A DNA stretch of 64,000 bases from an uncultured SAR116 cluster alpha proteobacterium (GCA_902537945.1 CACBDG010000001.1:186001-250000), one strand, 5' to 3'; positions 8,392 to 18,931 are shown, counted from the stretch's first letter. Translations and numbers: made by a program. The notes: generated from the letters alone by a model not told the origin.

Positions 8392-10328
8392 GTGTTTTTT
8401 CTGTTTTGCACTAAATTTTGAACAACTTGTGGATCAGCCAGTGTCGATACGTCACCTAACTCTTCATGTTCATTTGCAGCTATTTTCCTTAATATTCGTC
8501 TCATTATTTTACCTGACCTTGTTTTAGGAAGACCTGGCGCAAATTGAATTAAATCTGGTGTAGCAATGGGACCTATATCTTTTCTTACCCATTGTTTTAA
8601 TTCTGTCAATAATTCTTCTGATGTTTTTACGCCAATATTCACAGTAACGTAGGCATAAATGCCTTGCCCCTTAATTTCATGCGGGTAACCAACAACTGCT
8701 GCTTCAGCTACATCTGTGTGAGCTACGAGAGCAGACTCTACTTCTGCTGTACCCATCCTGTGACCAGATACATTTATTACATCATCAACTCTTCCTGTTA
8801 TCCAATAATATCCGTCTTCATCTCTTCTACATCCATCACCAGAAAAGTATCTTCCGGGAAAAGTTGAAAAATATGTATCTATAAAACGTTGGTGGTCACC
8901 AAAAACTGTCCTCATTTGACCTGGCCAAGACATATTAATACATAGATTTCCTTCAGTGGCTCCAGTTAATTCTTTGTTCTCACTGTCAACAATGACTGGC
9001 AATATTCCAAAAAAAGGTTTTGTGGCAGAACCTGGTTTTGTATCAGTGGCTCCTGGTAAAGGAGTGATTAATATCCCTCCAGTTTCAGTTTGCCACCAAG
9101 TATCCACTACTGGACACCTTCCATCACCAACAACATTGTTATACCAATTCCATGCTTCTGGATTAATTGGTTCTCCAACACTACCTAAAATTCTTAGGCT
9201 GTCTCGTTTTGTTTTTTTTACTGGTTCACTGCCTTCAGCCATCAATGCTCTTATTGCTGTAGGAGCAGTATAGAATATATTAACTTTATGTTTATCCACT
9301 ATTTCCCAGAATCTACTTACAGTAGGGTAGTTTGGTACACCCTCAAACATTAATGTAGTAGCGCCATTTGATAATGGTCCATAGACTATATAAGAATGTC
9401 CTGTTACCCAGCCTACATCTGCAGTACACCAATAAATTTCATTTTCTTGATAATCAAAAACATAATGATGCGTCATAGAAGCATAAACCATATATCCTCC
9501 AGTTGTATGAAGAACTCCTTTAGGTTTACCTGTCGATCCTGAGGTATATAATATAAACATTGGATCTTCGGCATTTATTTCAGCGGGTGGACAATTAGCT
9601 GATGCCTTTTCCATTTCTTCATGATACCAAATATCTTGGCCGTCTATCCAATTAATTTCAGCTCCTGTTCTTTTAACTACAATTGTAGTTTTGCACATTT
9701 TAGCTTTTGATATAGCCTCATCAGTATTAGATTTTAAAGGTATCGTTTTTCCACCTCTTATACCCTCATCCGCAGTAATAATTATTGTTGAATTACAATC
9801 CTCAATTCTTCCAGCTAAAGCGTCTGGAGAAAAACCACCAAAGACAACTGAATGAATAGCTCCTATTCTAGTACATGCTAACATTGCAACTGTTGCTTCT
9901 GGGATCATTGGCATGTAGATTGTTATTCGATCACCTTTTTTTGCACCAGCATTTAATAATACATTAGAAAATTTACATACCTGTTCATGAAGTTCATTAT
10001 AGCTAATATGTTTGGAGTCATTTGGGTCGTCACCTTCCCAAATAATTGCTGTATTATTACCTTTGGTTGCTAGATGTCTGTCTAAACAATTATAACTAGC
10101 GTTTAGTGTTCCATCCTCATACCATCTGATATGAAGATCTTCTTTATTGTAGGACACATCCCTAATTTTTGTGTATGGCTTCATCCAGTCAATTCTTTTA
10201 CCATGTTTTTCCCAAAATTTTTCAGGAGAAGAAATAGATTCTTCATACATTTTTTCATATTCTGCTTTATTTACATGAGAATTTTTAATTATATCAGATG
10301 ATGGTACATACAAATCTTTATTAGTCAT
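8388..10328 (-). CDS. acs: acetyl-CoA synthetase
   Basis: 646 residues, full length for AMP-forming acetyl-CoA synthetase. Present are the N-terminal ACS extension, P-loop-like [11 protein letters not shown] near residue 265, the WWQTETGG substrate block, SGHRMGTAE in the C-terminal lid, and [11 protein letters not shown] with the conserved adenylation/acetylation Lys at about 607. It activates acetate with ATP and CoA, feeding the TCA cycle. It is distinct from the propionate-type synthetase at 25873 in having the acetate-type GVLHTTGGY stretch. It lies 18 bases after recX on the same strand and may share its transcript. Confidence 0.96.
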   Translation of the reverse strand: MTNKDLYVPSSDIIKNSHVNKAEYEKMYEESISSPEKFWEKHGKRIDWMKPYTKIRDVSYNKEDLHIRWYEDGTLNASYNCLDRHLATKGNNTAIIWEGDDPNDSKHISYNELHEQVCKFSNVLLNAGAKKGDRITIYMPMIPEATVAMLACTRIGAIHSVVFGGFSPDALAGRIEDCNSTIIITADEGIRGGKTIPLKSNTDEAISKAKMCKTTIVVKRTGAEINWIDGQDIWYHEEMEKASANCPPAEINAEDPMFILYTSGSTGKPKGVLHTTGGYMVYASMTHHYVFDYQENEIYWCTADVGWVTGHSYIVYGPLSNGATTLMFEGVPNYPTVSRFWEIVDKHKVNIFYTAPTAIRALMAEGSEPVKKTKRDSLRILGSVGEPINPEAWNWYNNVVGDGRCPVVDTWWQTETGGILITPLPGATDTKPGSATKPFFGILPVIVDSENKELTGATEGNLCINMSWPGQMRTVFGDHQRFIDTYFSTFPGRYFSGDGCRRDEDGYYWITGRVDDVINVSGHRMGTAEVESALVAHTDVAEAAVVGYPHEIKGQGIYAYVTVNIGVKTSEELLTELKQWVRKDIGPIATPDLIQFAPGLPKTRSGKIMRRILRKIAANEHEELGDVSTLADPQVVQNLVQNRKNT

Positions 10329-10346
10329 TTTCTAATCCTTTTATTT

Positions 10347-10919
10347 CTATAGATTATCTTCTAAAATTAAATTAGCTTTTTCAACATCTTTAATTTCAAA
10401 AACCTTTTTAACAATATCTAATGAGAAACCTCTTCTTGAGAGAGCTCCATACCATTTATTTTTTAACTCAAATTCATCAATTTTATGTTTTAAATTCTTT
10501 TTATAATATATACCTATATTTTTTTTCTTAATAAAATTTATTGCCGCGATCATTTCTGCGTTTTCATGGCCCTCGTCTACTGTATTAATAGCACATTTGA
10601 TTATATCATTTGATATTCCTTTTTCGTTTAATTTTGCATAAATAAATCTTTCTGAACCACCTTGACGTCTGATTGAACGAATTTTTGTCTCAGCAAAACG
10701 CTTATCATCAATAAATTTAGCTAATAGCATCTCATTTTTTAAATTTCTTATTATTTTAATTTTATCTAAGTCATTTGAACTAGCTTTTAAATTAGATAGC
10801 TTTCGTTTCATTGTGTTTTCAAATTGTTGAACTGAAACTTCATATCGAGCCAAATAAGACATTGCAGATTTTCGTAGTTTCTTGATTATTTTTTCTTCTT
10901 CATTCATGTCAAATTTCAT
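10347..10919 (-). CDS. recX: RecX-family regulatory protein
   Basis: 190 residues. It is basic and helical with the RecX repeat pattern: an N-terminal AMSYLARYEVSVQQFENTMKR helix pair, a central DDKRFAETKIRSIRRQGGSERFI block, and a third repeat in the C-terminal half. RecX proteins bind RecA filaments and limit recombination. recA itself is not in the window, so the gene is detached from it as in many alphaproteobacteria. Two in-frame ATGs (10919 and 10907) are possible; I kept the first. It is divergent from the ABC-2 permease. Confidence 0.85.
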   Translation of the reverse strand: MKFDMNEEEKIIKKLRKSAMSYLARYEVSVQQFENTMKRKLSNLKASSNDLDKIKIIRNLKNEMLLAKFIDDKRFAETKIRSIRRQGGSERFIYAKLNEKGISNDIIKCAINTVDEGHENAEMIAAINFIKKKNIGIYYKKNLKHKIDEFELKNKWYGALSRRGFSLDIVKKVFEIKDVEKANLILEDNL

Positions 10920-11000
10920 TTATTTTTACTAAATATAATTACTAACTAATATATATAGATTATAAAAATTATAAATATTTATATTGTTGGAGAAAAGCTT

Positions 11001-11810
11001 TTGAAAAATAAAAATTTTAGACTTGGTGTTAAAAGAGAAATTGGAAAGGTAAATTGGACGGGTTTATTTACTTTATACATTAAAGAAGTAAAGAGGTTTA
11101 CGAATGTTTTCTTGCAAACTATTACAGCTCCAATGGTAACTACTCTACTTTTTGTAATTGTATTTTCAATTGCAATTGATAGAAATGCTGGTTTTCATCA
11201 GGTCCCATTCATAACTTTCTTAGTTCCAGGATTAATCATGATGAGTGTTATCCAAAATTCTTTTGCTAATGTTTCTTCAGCCTTTATGACCGCAAAGGTT
11301 CAAGGATCTATAGTCGACCTATTAATGTCTCCATTAGGGCCCATAGAAATTTTAATTGCCCATACTTTAGCTGGAGTTACTAGAGGGTTATGTGTTTTTA
11401 CAGCTTCTTTTGCATTATTATGGATTTTAGGAATTATTGATTTCCCGAAATATTTTATTTGGATGATGTTATACTTAATTCAAGGAGGCATAACATTAGC
11501 AATAATAGGGATGCTTGCTGGGATTTGGGCTCAAAAATTTGATCAATTGTCAATTATTTCAAATTTTGTAATTCAACCACTAGCATTTTTATCTGGTACT
11601 TTTTATTCAATAGAAAGACTACCTGAATCTCTAAAAATTTTAGCTTACAGTAATCCAATTTTTTATGCTATTGATGGGTTAAGATTTAGTTTTATTGGAT
11701 TAAGTGATGCATCTCCTATATTGGGAAGTTCAGTTTTACTTTGTTGTAACTTTGCACTAAGTATATTTGCTTGGTATATACTAAAAACAGGTTATAGACT
11801 AAGGTCTTAG
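11001..11810 (+). CDS. ABC-2 type transporter permease
   Basis: 269 residues with six predicted helices and the ABC-2 signature near the C-terminus (NFVIQPLAFLSGTFYSIERLP then YSNPIFYAIDGLRF), as in YadH/NodJ-type exporters. The start is TTG with a strong GGAGA 7 bases upstream. Partners of this family (YadG-like ATPases) normally sit next door, but the upstream neighbour is divergent recX and the downstream one dcd, so the ATPase must be elsewhere. Cargo is unknown; polysaccharide, lipid or heme-type export is typical of the family. Confidence 0.88.
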   Translation: MKNKNFRLGVKREIGKVNWTGLFTLYIKEVKRFTNVFLQTITAPMVTTLLFVIVFSIAIDRNAGFHQVPFITFLVPGLIMMSVIQNSFANVSSAFMTAKVQGSIVDLLMSPLGPIEILIAHTLAGVTRGLCVFTASFALLWILGIIDFPKYFIWMMLYLIQGGITLAIIGMLAGIWAQKFDQLSIISNFVIQPLAFLSGTFYSIERLPESLKILAYSNPIFYAIDGLRFSFIGLSDASPILGSSVLLCCNFALSIFAWYILKTGYRLRS

Positions 11811-11834
11811 TTAAAATAATTTTGGAAATCTAAA

Positions 11835-12983
11835 ATGAATAAAATTCAAAAAATTGCAGGTGTTTTATCAAGCCAAGAAATTTTAGAATTGATCAATAAA
11901 AATGTAATTACTAGTGAAAATGGTATTGAAAAAGATCTAATCCAACCAGCCTCTATTGATTTAAGATTGGGTATAAAAGCGTGGAGAGTGCCAGCCTCCT
12001 TTCTTCCAGGTAAGGGAAATAAAGTATCTAGTAGATTAAAAGACCTTGCAATGCACGAATTTAGCCTAATAGATGGTGCTGTTTTAGAGTGTGGATGTGT
12101 GTATATCGTCAAGTTGTTAGAGGAAGTAAGTTTAACTGATAATTTAACTGGAATTGCAAATCCCAAAAGTTCTACTGGAAGACTAGACGTTTTCACCAGG
12201 TTAATTGTAGATGGTGCAATGGAATTTGAAGAAGTTCCAGCTGGATATCAGGGACCTTTGTATGCAGAAATATCTCCTAGGACATTTTCTGTTTTGGTAA
12301 GAACTGGTTCCCGACTTAATCAATTAAGATTAAGAAGAGGACAGTCATTTACTTCAGATAAAGAAATGGAAATATTGCAAGAACATGTTGGATTGGTTAG
12401 AAATCAAGATAATATCAATCTCCTTGATAAAATAAAAAATGGTGTTCCTTTATCCGTAGATTTAGTTGGTGAAAATGGTCTAATTGGCTACAAGGCGAGA
12501 AAACATTCTATGCTGATTGATATAGATAAAATAAACCATTATAAACGTGAATTGTTTTGGGAAAAAATAACTGTAGAAGATCTTTTGTACCAAAGTGGTG
12601 ATTATCATAATAAAAAGAATGAAGGAAGTTTGATACTTAGTCCTGATGCATTTTACATATTAGCTAGTAAAGAATACGTTTCTGTTCCATCAAAGTATGC
12701 TGCAGAGATGAGAGCTTATGATACCAAAGTTGGCGAGTTTAGAGCTCATTATGCTGGTTTTTTTGACCCTGGATTTGGTTTGACAGAACTTGGTGCTTCT
12801 AAAACCAAAGCAGTATTGGAGGTAAGATCTCATGATGTACCTTTTTTAATAGAACAAGACCAGACAGTGTGTAGACTTGTTTATGAACCAATGGCAAATG
12901 TACCAAGTGTTTTATATGGTGAGGCTGGAAGTTCAAATAATTATCAAGCGCAAGGTCTTAAATTAGCTAAGCATTTTATTTAA
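11835..12983 (+). CDS. dcd: 2'-deoxycytidine 5'-triphosphate deaminase, two-domain form
   Basis: 382 residues, about twice the length of ordinary dCTP deaminase, matching the DCD_C-type alphaproteobacterial family in which two dUTPase-like folds are fused. The first half holds PASIDLRLG near residue 40, NPKSSTGRLDVFTRL near 110 and a GYQGPLYAE strand; the second half repeats the fold from about residue 190 with SPDAFYILASKEYV and HYAGFFDPGFG. It makes dUTP for dTMP synthesis. It follows the ABC-2 permease by 24 bases. Confidence 0.92.
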   Translation: MNKIQKIAGVLSSQEILELINKNVITSENGIEKDLIQPASIDLRLGIKAWRVPASFLPGKGNKVSSRLKDLAMHEFSLIDGAVLECGCVYIVKLLEEVSLTDNLTGIANPKSSTGRLDVFTRLIVDGAMEFEEVPAGYQGPLYAEISPRTFSVLVRTGSRLNQLRLRRGQSFTSDKEMEILQEHVGLVRNQDNINLLDKIKNGVPLSVDLVGENGLIGYKARKHSMLIDIDKINHYKRELFWEKITVEDLLYQSGDYHNKKNEGSLILSPDAFYILASKEYVSVPSKYAAEMRAYDTKVGEFRAHYAGFFDPGFGLTELGASKTKAVLEVRSHDVPFLIEQDQTVCRLVYEPMANVPSVLYGEAGSSNNYQAQGLKLAKHFI

Positions 12984-13047
12984 AATTTCTTATTTATTTC
13001 TTTTTAATTATTATTGTATATTCTTATAAATTTATGAAAGTTTTAGT

Positions 13048-14244
13048 ATGACAATAAGCCCATCTATAATGACAACATATGGAAGAATTGATATAGCCTT
13101 TACGCATGGTGAAGGTAGTTATTTATTCTCAGAAGATGGAAAAAAATATTTAGATTATGCAAGTGGTATTGCTGTTAATGCATTTGGACATTGTCATCCA
13201 AAGTTAGTGGAGGCTTTAAAAGATCAAGCTTCAAAATTATGGCATACATCTAATCTTTATAGGATCCCAGAACAAGAAATGGTTGCAGAAAAACTAGTTG
13301 AAAATTCATGTGCAGATAGAGTCTTCTTCTGTAACTCTGGTGCTGAAGCAACGGAAGGAGCTGTTAAAGTTGCTAGGAGGTTTGCATGGGCCAATGGTGA
13401 AAAAGATAGGACAGAAATTATTTGTGCTACTGGAGCTTTTCATGGCCGTACTTTAGCAATGTTGGCTGCAAATGATAGACCATTGTTTAGAGAAGGATTC
13501 GGACCATCTGCTCAAGGCTTCACACATGTTGAATGGGGAGATATTGAAAGTTTAAAAAATACAATAGGTAAACATGTCGCTGCTATTTTAGTAGAACCAG
13601 TTCAAGGAGAAGGTGGTGCTAGAAAAGCTCCTAAAGGTTACCTTAAATTGCTGCAAGATATTGCTAATGAAAATGGATCTTTGTTAATTTCAGACGAAGT
13701 TCAAATTGGAATGGGTAGGTCAGGAACCCTTTTTGCGTATCAACAAGAAGATATTGAACCAGACATAGTAGCGCTAGCTAAGGGTCTTGGTGGAGGGTTT
13801 CCAGTAGGAGCAGTTATGGCAAAAGCTAAAGTAGGTGACGCAATGATACCAGGTACTCATGGTAGTACATTTGGAGGTAATCCTTTAGCTATGCGATCTG
13901 CCAATGCTGTCCTAGATCTTCTTTTAGAGGATGATTTTTTTAAAAATTTAAGAGAAAAGATTATTTACTTTGACAACAAAATGGATGCCTTAATAAGTGA
14001 TGATAAAAAAGAAACTCCTATAATATTGTATAAAAAAGGCTCAGGAATGTTACGTGGTTTTCAGTTAAAAGAAAATGTTGTTGCTGGTGATTTTGGTAAT
14101 ATTTCAAGAAAAAATGGCTTATTATTAGTAGGTGCTGCGGAAAATACTATTAGATTACTTCCACCACTAAATACTTCTATAGAAGAAATAGACTATGCTT
14201 TTGAAATTTTGAATAAAGTTATAAAAGAAATTAAAAAAAACTAA
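13048..14244 (+). CDS. argD: acetylornithine aminotransferase
   Basis: 398 residues, class-III PLP aminotransferase. The cofactor lysine is in VALAKGLGGGFPVGA at about residue 245, with the LISDEVQIGMGRSG aspartate strand before it and the NSGAEATEGAVK phosphate loop near residue 96. Length and these motifs fit ArgD/AstC. Immediate linkage to argF (6 bases) and then hslO is the common alphaproteobacterial arginine arrangement, which supports acetylornithine over 4-aminobutyrate as substrate. Confidence 0.94.
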   Translation: MTISPSIMTTYGRIDIAFTHGEGSYLFSEDGKKYLDYASGIAVNAFGHCHPKLVEALKDQASKLWHTSNLYRIPEQEMVAEKLVENSCADRVFFCNSGAEATEGAVKVARRFAWANGEKDRTEIICATGAFHGRTLAMLAANDRPLFREGFGPSAQGFTHVEWGDIESLKNTIGKHVAAILVEPVQGEGGARKAPKGYLKLLQDIANENGSLLISDEVQIGMGRSGTLFAYQQEDIEPDIVALAKGLGGGFPVGAVMAKAKVGDAMIPGTHGSTFGGNPLAMRSANAVLDLLLEDDFFKNLREKIIYFDNKMDALISDDKKETPIILYKKGSGMLRGFQLKENVVAGDFGNISRKNGLLLVGAAENTIRLLPPLNTSIEEIDYAFEILNKVIKEIKKN

Positions 14245-14250
14245 AATATT

Positions 14251-15138
14251 ATGCCTAATTTTATTGATTTAAAAGATCTAACAAAAAATCAACTTATTGA
14301 TTTAATTTCATTATCTTTAAAATGGAAAAACAATAATTATGTTCAATTTATGAAGAATAAAAATGCTGTTCTTATCTTTGAAAAACCCTCTTTAAGAACT
14401 CGTATATCCTTTGAAGTGGGAATAAATCAATTAGGTGGAAAAACTTATCTTTTAAATGAAAAAGAAATGCAACTAGGAGAAAGAGAGACTATTGAAGATA
14501 CTGCAAGAGTTCTTGAAAGATACGCTGATATGGTAATTATAAGATGTTTTGGACATGGCCAGTTAATCAAATATGCAAATATATCTAATGTTCCAGTAAT
14601 CAATGCTCTTACTGATTTTAGTCATCCATGCCAAGTAGTAGCAGATTTAATTACAATTAAAGAACATCTAAAAAATTTTGCAAATAAAAAAATTTCTTGG
14701 TTTGGTGACTGTAACAATGTATTACAAAGTTGGATAGAAGCTTCTGCTCTGCTAAATTTTGAATTAACTATAGCATGTCCAGAGGGTGTAAAACCAGATG
14801 CGAAAATAATTTCGTGGGCTCGCGAAAGAAACAATAATATTTCTATAACCAATAATCCACACGAAGCGGCGGAAGGCGCTAATTGTATAATTACTGATAC
14901 ATGGAGATCAATGGGTGATAAAAATCCATTTCCTGAAGATCAATTTATGCCATTTCAAGTAAACAAAAAAATAATGGAACTAGCCGACAAAAATGCAATT
15001 TTTATGCATTGTTTACCTGCTTACAGAAATAAAGAGGTAAGTTCTGAAGTACTAGAAGGAAGTCAATCCGTTGTTTTTGATGAAGCTGAGAATAGACTAC
15101 ATGCACAAAAAGCAATCATGCACTTTTGTCTTAAATAA
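14251..15138 (+). CDS. argF: ornithine carbamoyltransferase
   Basis: 295 residues; slightly short but complete. The carbamoyl-phosphate motif reads KPSLRTRISFE (Ser-Leu-Arg-Thr-Arg variant of STRTR), followed by DFSHPCQVV, and the ornithine motif MHCLPAYRNKEVS at about residue 252. It converts ornithine and carbamoyl phosphate to citrulline. It starts 6 bases after argD and is followed by hslO at 27 bases, so a three-gene operon is likely. argG (29113-30339) supplies the next step, but argH is not in the window. Confidence 0.95.
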   Translation: MPNFIDLKDLTKNQLIDLISLSLKWKNNNYVQFMKNKNAVLIFEKPSLRTRISFEVGINQLGGKTYLLNEKEMQLGERETIEDTARVLERYADMVIIRCFGHGQLIKYANISNVPVINALTDFSHPCQVVADLITIKEHLKNFANKKISWFGDCNNVLQSWIEASALLNFELTIACPEGVKPDAKIISWARERNNNISITNNPHEAAEGANCIITDTWRSMGDKNPFPEDQFMPFQVNKKIMELADKNAIFMHCLPAYRNKEVSSEVLEGSQSVVFDEAENRLHAQKAIMHFCLK

Positions 15139-15165
15139 AATATTTGAGTAATTTATATTTCTGAA

Positions 15166-16041
15166 ATGACTTTTAATAATCACGTAATTCCATTCCAATT
15201 AGGTAATAATACAATTAGGGGTAATATAGTAAGGCTTCAAACAGTTGTATCTCAAATAGTAAAGCGCCATGAATATCCAACAAATGTTGAAAGTTTATTT
15301 GCTGACATACTTACCATTACCGCATGTTTAGGATCTAGAATGAAGCATGATGGCGTTTTTACTATTCAAGCAAAAGGTACTGGAGATGTTAATACTTTAT
15401 TTTCTGACATAACAAGCGATGGATTTCTTAGAGGGTATGTTGGTTTATGTTCAGATTTTACAAATAAAGAAACTAACTTGAATTCTTTAATGGGGTCAGG
15501 ACATGTTTCATTCACTTTAGATCAAGGAAAACACACTAAAAGATATCAAGGTATAGTTTCTATTGAAGAACCAAGTATGTCAAAATTATCAGAACTTTAC
15601 TTTAATAATTCTGAGCAACTAGAAACAAAATTTCTTACATTTAATTATTATGACATTAATGAAAGTAATAGAAAAAAATTATTTTCAGCTGGTCTTATAA
15701 TGCTTCAAAAAATGCCAGATAAAAATATTTTTGACGAAGAAACTAATGAAGAAGTTTGGCAAAATTCGTTAAATTTTTTGTCCACATTAGGAAAAGAAGA
15801 GTTTTTGTCAATTAATATAACTTCAGAAGAAATTCTTTATAGATTATTCAATGAGTTAGAGATTAAAGTATACAATAAAATAATTATCAAAGATCAATGT
15901 AGGTGTTCGGAAGAAAAGATAAAAATTGCTATTAAAAATTTGAGTAAAAAAGAATTGAAAGAAATTGCAGATAAAGATGGAAATGTGAAAGTGGTTTGTG
16001 AGTTCTGTAAAACAGAAAGAATGTTTTCTGGTTTTGATTGA
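15166..16041 (+). CDS. hslO: Hsp33 redox-activated chaperone
   Basis: 291 residues. The C-terminal zinc centre is clear: Cys245-x-Cys247 and Cys278-x2-Cys281 (C-x-C-x30-C-x2-C), as in Hsp33, which is activated by oxidative unfolding. The body has the usual N-terminal TVVSQIVKRHEYP stretch and GxGxV..NTLF region. It is the third gene of the argD-argF-hslO cluster. Its stop lies 7 bases from the convergent trkH stop, so the two ends share almost no spacer. Confidence 0.94.
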   Translation: MTFNNHVIPFQLGNNTIRGNIVRLQTVVSQIVKRHEYPTNVESLFADILTITACLGSRMKHDGVFTIQAKGTGDVNTLFSDITSDGFLRGYVGLCSDFTNKETNLNSLMGSGHVSFTLDQGKHTKRYQGIVSIEEPSMSKLSELYFNNSEQLETKFLTFNYYDINESNRKKLFSAGLIMLQKMPDKNIFDEETNEEVWQNSLNFLSTLGKEEFLSINITSEEILYRLFNELEIKVYNKIIIKDQCRCSEEKIKIAIKNLSKKELKEIADKDGNVKVVCEFCKTERMFSGFD

Positions 16042-16048
16042 GTTGTAC

Positions 16049-17494
16049 TTAATTTTTCCAAAATAATGGCGAGAACATTACTAAGATAGCAAAAATTTCT
16101 AAACGACCTAATATCATTCCAGCACATAAAAATAACTTTCCTAGATCCGGAATAGATTGATAAGACCCTGATGGGCCAATGACATCTCCCAAACCAGGGC
16201 CAACGTTTCCAATTGCAGAAGCAGCACCTGAAATTGCAGTAATTAAATCAAGGCCTAAACCTCCTAATAAGCAAGCAATTATTGCAAAAGATATGATATA
16301 TAAAAAGAAAAAGCCCATTACAGACTCAGCAACATTTTCTGGTATTGGTTTTTGGTTGTAATAGGAAACTACAACTGCATGCGGTCTTATAAGTTTAGAA
16401 ACTTGTGCTTTTGCATTAGCAATCAAAACTTGTATCCTTGCCATTCTTAGACCACAAGTGGTAGAACCCGCGCAACCTCCTACAAACATTAGAATGAGCA
16501 AAATTGTTGTAGGAAAACCACCCCAAGTATTAAAATCAGATGTCCCAAAGCCAGTGCCAGTAATAATTGAAATTACATTAAAAGAAGCTAACCTTAAAGC
16601 GTCAATATATGGTATATTATTTATACTTAAATATAATGACATAATCAAAACTACAAAGAAAACCAGAGTCAAAAATAGTTTTACTTGGTCATCTTTAACT
16701 AGATTTCTAATACCATTTTTTGTTAAAGTTAAGTAATGAACAAATGGAAGTGATCCAACCAACATTCCAAAAATAATTATTATTTCGATAGTTGAAGAAT
16801 TAAATGCTGCCAAAGATTGAGATTTTGTTGAGAACCCTCCTGTTGCCAGAGTTGTCATTGCATGAGCAACTGAGTCAAATATTGACATGCCAGCACCCCA
16901 CAACATAAATGCCCATATAATAGTTAAAGATATATAAACAATACTAATTCCTGCAGCAAAACTTGCTGCTTTAGGGACTACTTTATCTGGGGTTTCATAT
17001 GACTCAGTTTTAAAGAGCTGCATGCCACCAATTGATAACATTGGTAACACAGCTAAGGCCATTACAATTATACCAACTCCACCAAGCCATTGAAGAAGGG
17101 CTCTCCAAATCAAAATTCCATGTGATTTTGCATCTAAATTTTCAATTACAGTTGCACCAGTTGTTGTTATTCCAGACGTTGACTCAAAAAAAGCATCAAC
17201 AAAACTCATATCAATATCTGACAATAAAAAGGGTAATGAACCAAATAGAGCAATTGATATCCATGCGCTATTTGTCAATAGAAATGCTTGTCTCAATTCT
17301 AAATGTTCGGTTGCACTTCCTTTATTGGAAAGGAAAAGTATGGATCCTATAAATAATGTTGCCATTGAGGACCCAACAAATGCAGGCCAATTTTTACTAC
17401 CATAAAACCAATCCACTATAGCTGGTATTAACATAAATACAGAAAGAATGCATAACAACATTCCTATGAGATAAATTATTGGTGAAAATTTCAT
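16049..17494 (-). CDS. trkH: Trk-type potassium uptake membrane subunit
   Basis: 481 residues with four M1-P-M2 channel repeats. All four selectivity-filter loops are recognisable: SGITTTGATV, ATGGFSTKS, ITGTGFGTSDF and IGNVGPGLGDVIG. These mark a TrkH/KtrB-type K+ translocating subunit of the inner membrane. Regulatory partner TrkA is not in the window. The gene is isolated on the minus strand between hslO and folE. Confidence 0.94.
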   Translation of the reverse strand: MKFSPIIYLIGMLLCILSVFMLIPAIVDWFYGSKNWPAFVGSSMATLFIGSILFLSNKGSATEHLELRQAFLLTNSAWISIALFGSLPFLLSDIDMSFVDAFFESTSGITTTGATVIENLDAKSHGILIWRALLQWLGGVGIIVMALAVLPMLSIGGMQLFKTESYETPDKVVPKAASFAAGISIVYISLTIIWAFMLWGAGMSIFDSVAHAMTTLATGGFSTKSQSLAAFNSSTIEIIIIFGMLVGSLPFVHYLTLTKNGIRNLVKDDQVKLFLTLVFFVVLIMSLYLSINNIPYIDALRLASFNVISIITGTGFGTSDFNTWGGFPTTILLILMFVGGCAGSTTCGLRMARIQVLIANAKAQVSKLIRPHAVVVSYYNQKPIPENVAESVMGFFFLYIISFAIIACLLGGLGLDLITAISGAASAIGNVGPGLGDVIGPSGSYQSIPDLGKLFLCAGMILGRLEIFAILVMFSPLFWKN

Positions 17495-17540
17495 GATTTA
17501 TTCTTTGAGCTTAATTAAAGACAATTAAATTTAAATTTCC

Positions 17541-18155
17541 TTAAGTTGCCATTTTCAAAAATCTATCTTGTAAATTTGTATCCTCTAAAAAACAACCACT
17601 AAAAAGATTAGTTGTCATTGTAACATCATTTTTCAAAACGCCTCTAGTGCTCATACAATGATGTTCTGCATTAATAAATACTGCAGTTCCTTTAGGTAAA
17701 AGTGTTTTGTCAATACAATTTAAAATCTGGGCGGTCATTGTCTCTTGAGTTTGAAGTCTTTTAGCGTAAAGATCTAGCACTCTCGCTAATTTTGAAATTC
17801 CAACAACTCTTTTGTTCGGATAATAACCTATAGAAGCTTTTCCAATAATAGGTACCATATGGTGTTCGCAATGACTTTCAAAATTTATATTTTTCAACAA
17901 AACAATATCGTTGTAACCCTCAATGTCTTCAAAAGTCTTGGATAAAAATATTTCAGGATCTTGGCTATAACCTCTATAAAATTCATTAAATGATTTTATT
18001 ACTCTTTTTGGAGTTTCTATCAAGCCCTCTCTTTCAGGATCTTCGCCTATGTAGCGTATGAGTGTTTTAACTGCCTCTTCAGCATCTGTTGTTGATATAA
18101 TTTTTTCATCTTCATTATCAACTATGATTTTTGAAGCATTTATAGACGAATTCAT
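17541..18155 (-). CDS. folE: GTP cyclohydrolase I
   Basis: 204 residues. The zinc-binding motif is complete: Cys96 and His99 in SHCEHHMVP, and Cys167 in AEHHCMSTRG. The QTQETMTAQI helix and PKRVIKSFNEFYRGY N-terminal helix are standard for FolE type I. It makes dihydroneopterin triphosphate, the first step of folate synthesis. Upstream (18156-18244) is a short AT-rich spacer toward the same-strand ABC ATPase. Confidence 0.96.
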   Translation of the reverse strand: MNSSINASKIIVDNEDEKIISTTDAEEAVKTLIRYIGEDPEREGLIETPKRVIKSFNEFYRGYSQDPEIFLSKTFEDIEGYNDIVLLKNINFESHCEHHMVPIIGKASIGYYPNKRVVGISKLARVLDLYAKRLQTQETMTAQILNCIDKTLLPKGTAVFINAEHHCMSTRGVLKNDVTMTTNLFSGCFLEDTNLQDRFLKMAT

Positions 18156-18244
18156 TGTACACCTTTAATTTTAAAATTAATTCTTAACAAATATTATCAT
18201 TTAAGCAATGTATTATTAATAATTATTCAGAGGTATAGAAATAT

Positions 18245-18892
18245 TTACTGTATAAACATATCTAGATCTATGGGTTGATCATCACTTATCATTTTATCAC
18301 TTTCGTCATGAGTAACTAATAAACAAGGAATATCGATTTCTTTAACTTTATTAGTCACAAATTTTTTGAATGTATTTCTGTGTTCTGGGTCTAAAGATGA
18401 AAATGGTTCGTCAAGTAATAGCACCTCTGGTTCTGATAAAATTGCTCTAATACAAGCTATTCTGGCTTTTTGCCCTCCAGAAAGAGTATGAGGATATCTA
18501 TCTTGAAAGCCCTCCAAATTTGCCTTTTTTAAATTTTCATTTATTAAGATTAATTTTTCTTTATATTTAATTTTTTTATTCATACCAAAATATAAATTTT
18601 GTTCAACTGTCAAATGAGGAAATAAAGTACCATCTTGCAGCAAAAGTCCAATTTTTCTTTTTTCAGTTGGAATATTATTTAATGTTTTCCCATTTAAAAC
18701 TATTTTACCATCAAATAACAAGTTATCTTCAGCAACACCTGCTATTAGATTAATTAAAGACGATTTTCCAACACCACTTTTTCCAAAGACACATAAAATA
18801 CTACCGTTTTTTATCTTAAGATTAAGATTTTTGATAAATGGTTTTCCTTTGGGAGAATTCCATTTCAATGATATGTTAATTAATTCAAGCAA
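18245..18892 (-). CDS. ABC transporter ATP-binding protein, ThiQ/YnjD-like
   Basis: 215 residues, a lone nucleotide-binding domain. Walker A GKSGVGKSS at 37-45, Q-loop LLLQDGTLFPHLTVEQNL, signature LSGGQKARIA, Walker B EVLLLDEPFSSLDPE and switch His in LVTHDESD are all present, so it should be an active ATPase. The short length and sequence style resemble thiamine-type ThiQ or YnjD import ATPases. No permease or binding protein is adjacent, so it must work with components encoded elsewhere. Divergent from the SprT-like gene across 39 bases. Confidence 0.82.
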   Translation of the reverse strand: MLELINISLKWNSPKGKPFIKNLNLKIKNGSILCVFGKSGVGKSSLINLIAGVAEDNLLFDGKIVLNGKTLNNIPTEKRKIGLLLQDGTLFPHLTVEQNLYFGMNKKIKYKEKLILINENLKKANLEGFQDRYPHTLSGGQKARIACIRAILSEPEVLLLDEPFSSLDPEHRNTFKKFVTNKVKEIDIPCLLVTHDESDKMISDDQPIDLDMFIQ

Positions 18893-18931
18893 TTTCTTAT
18901 AACCTAATGTTAAAAATACTAAAATAAATAA

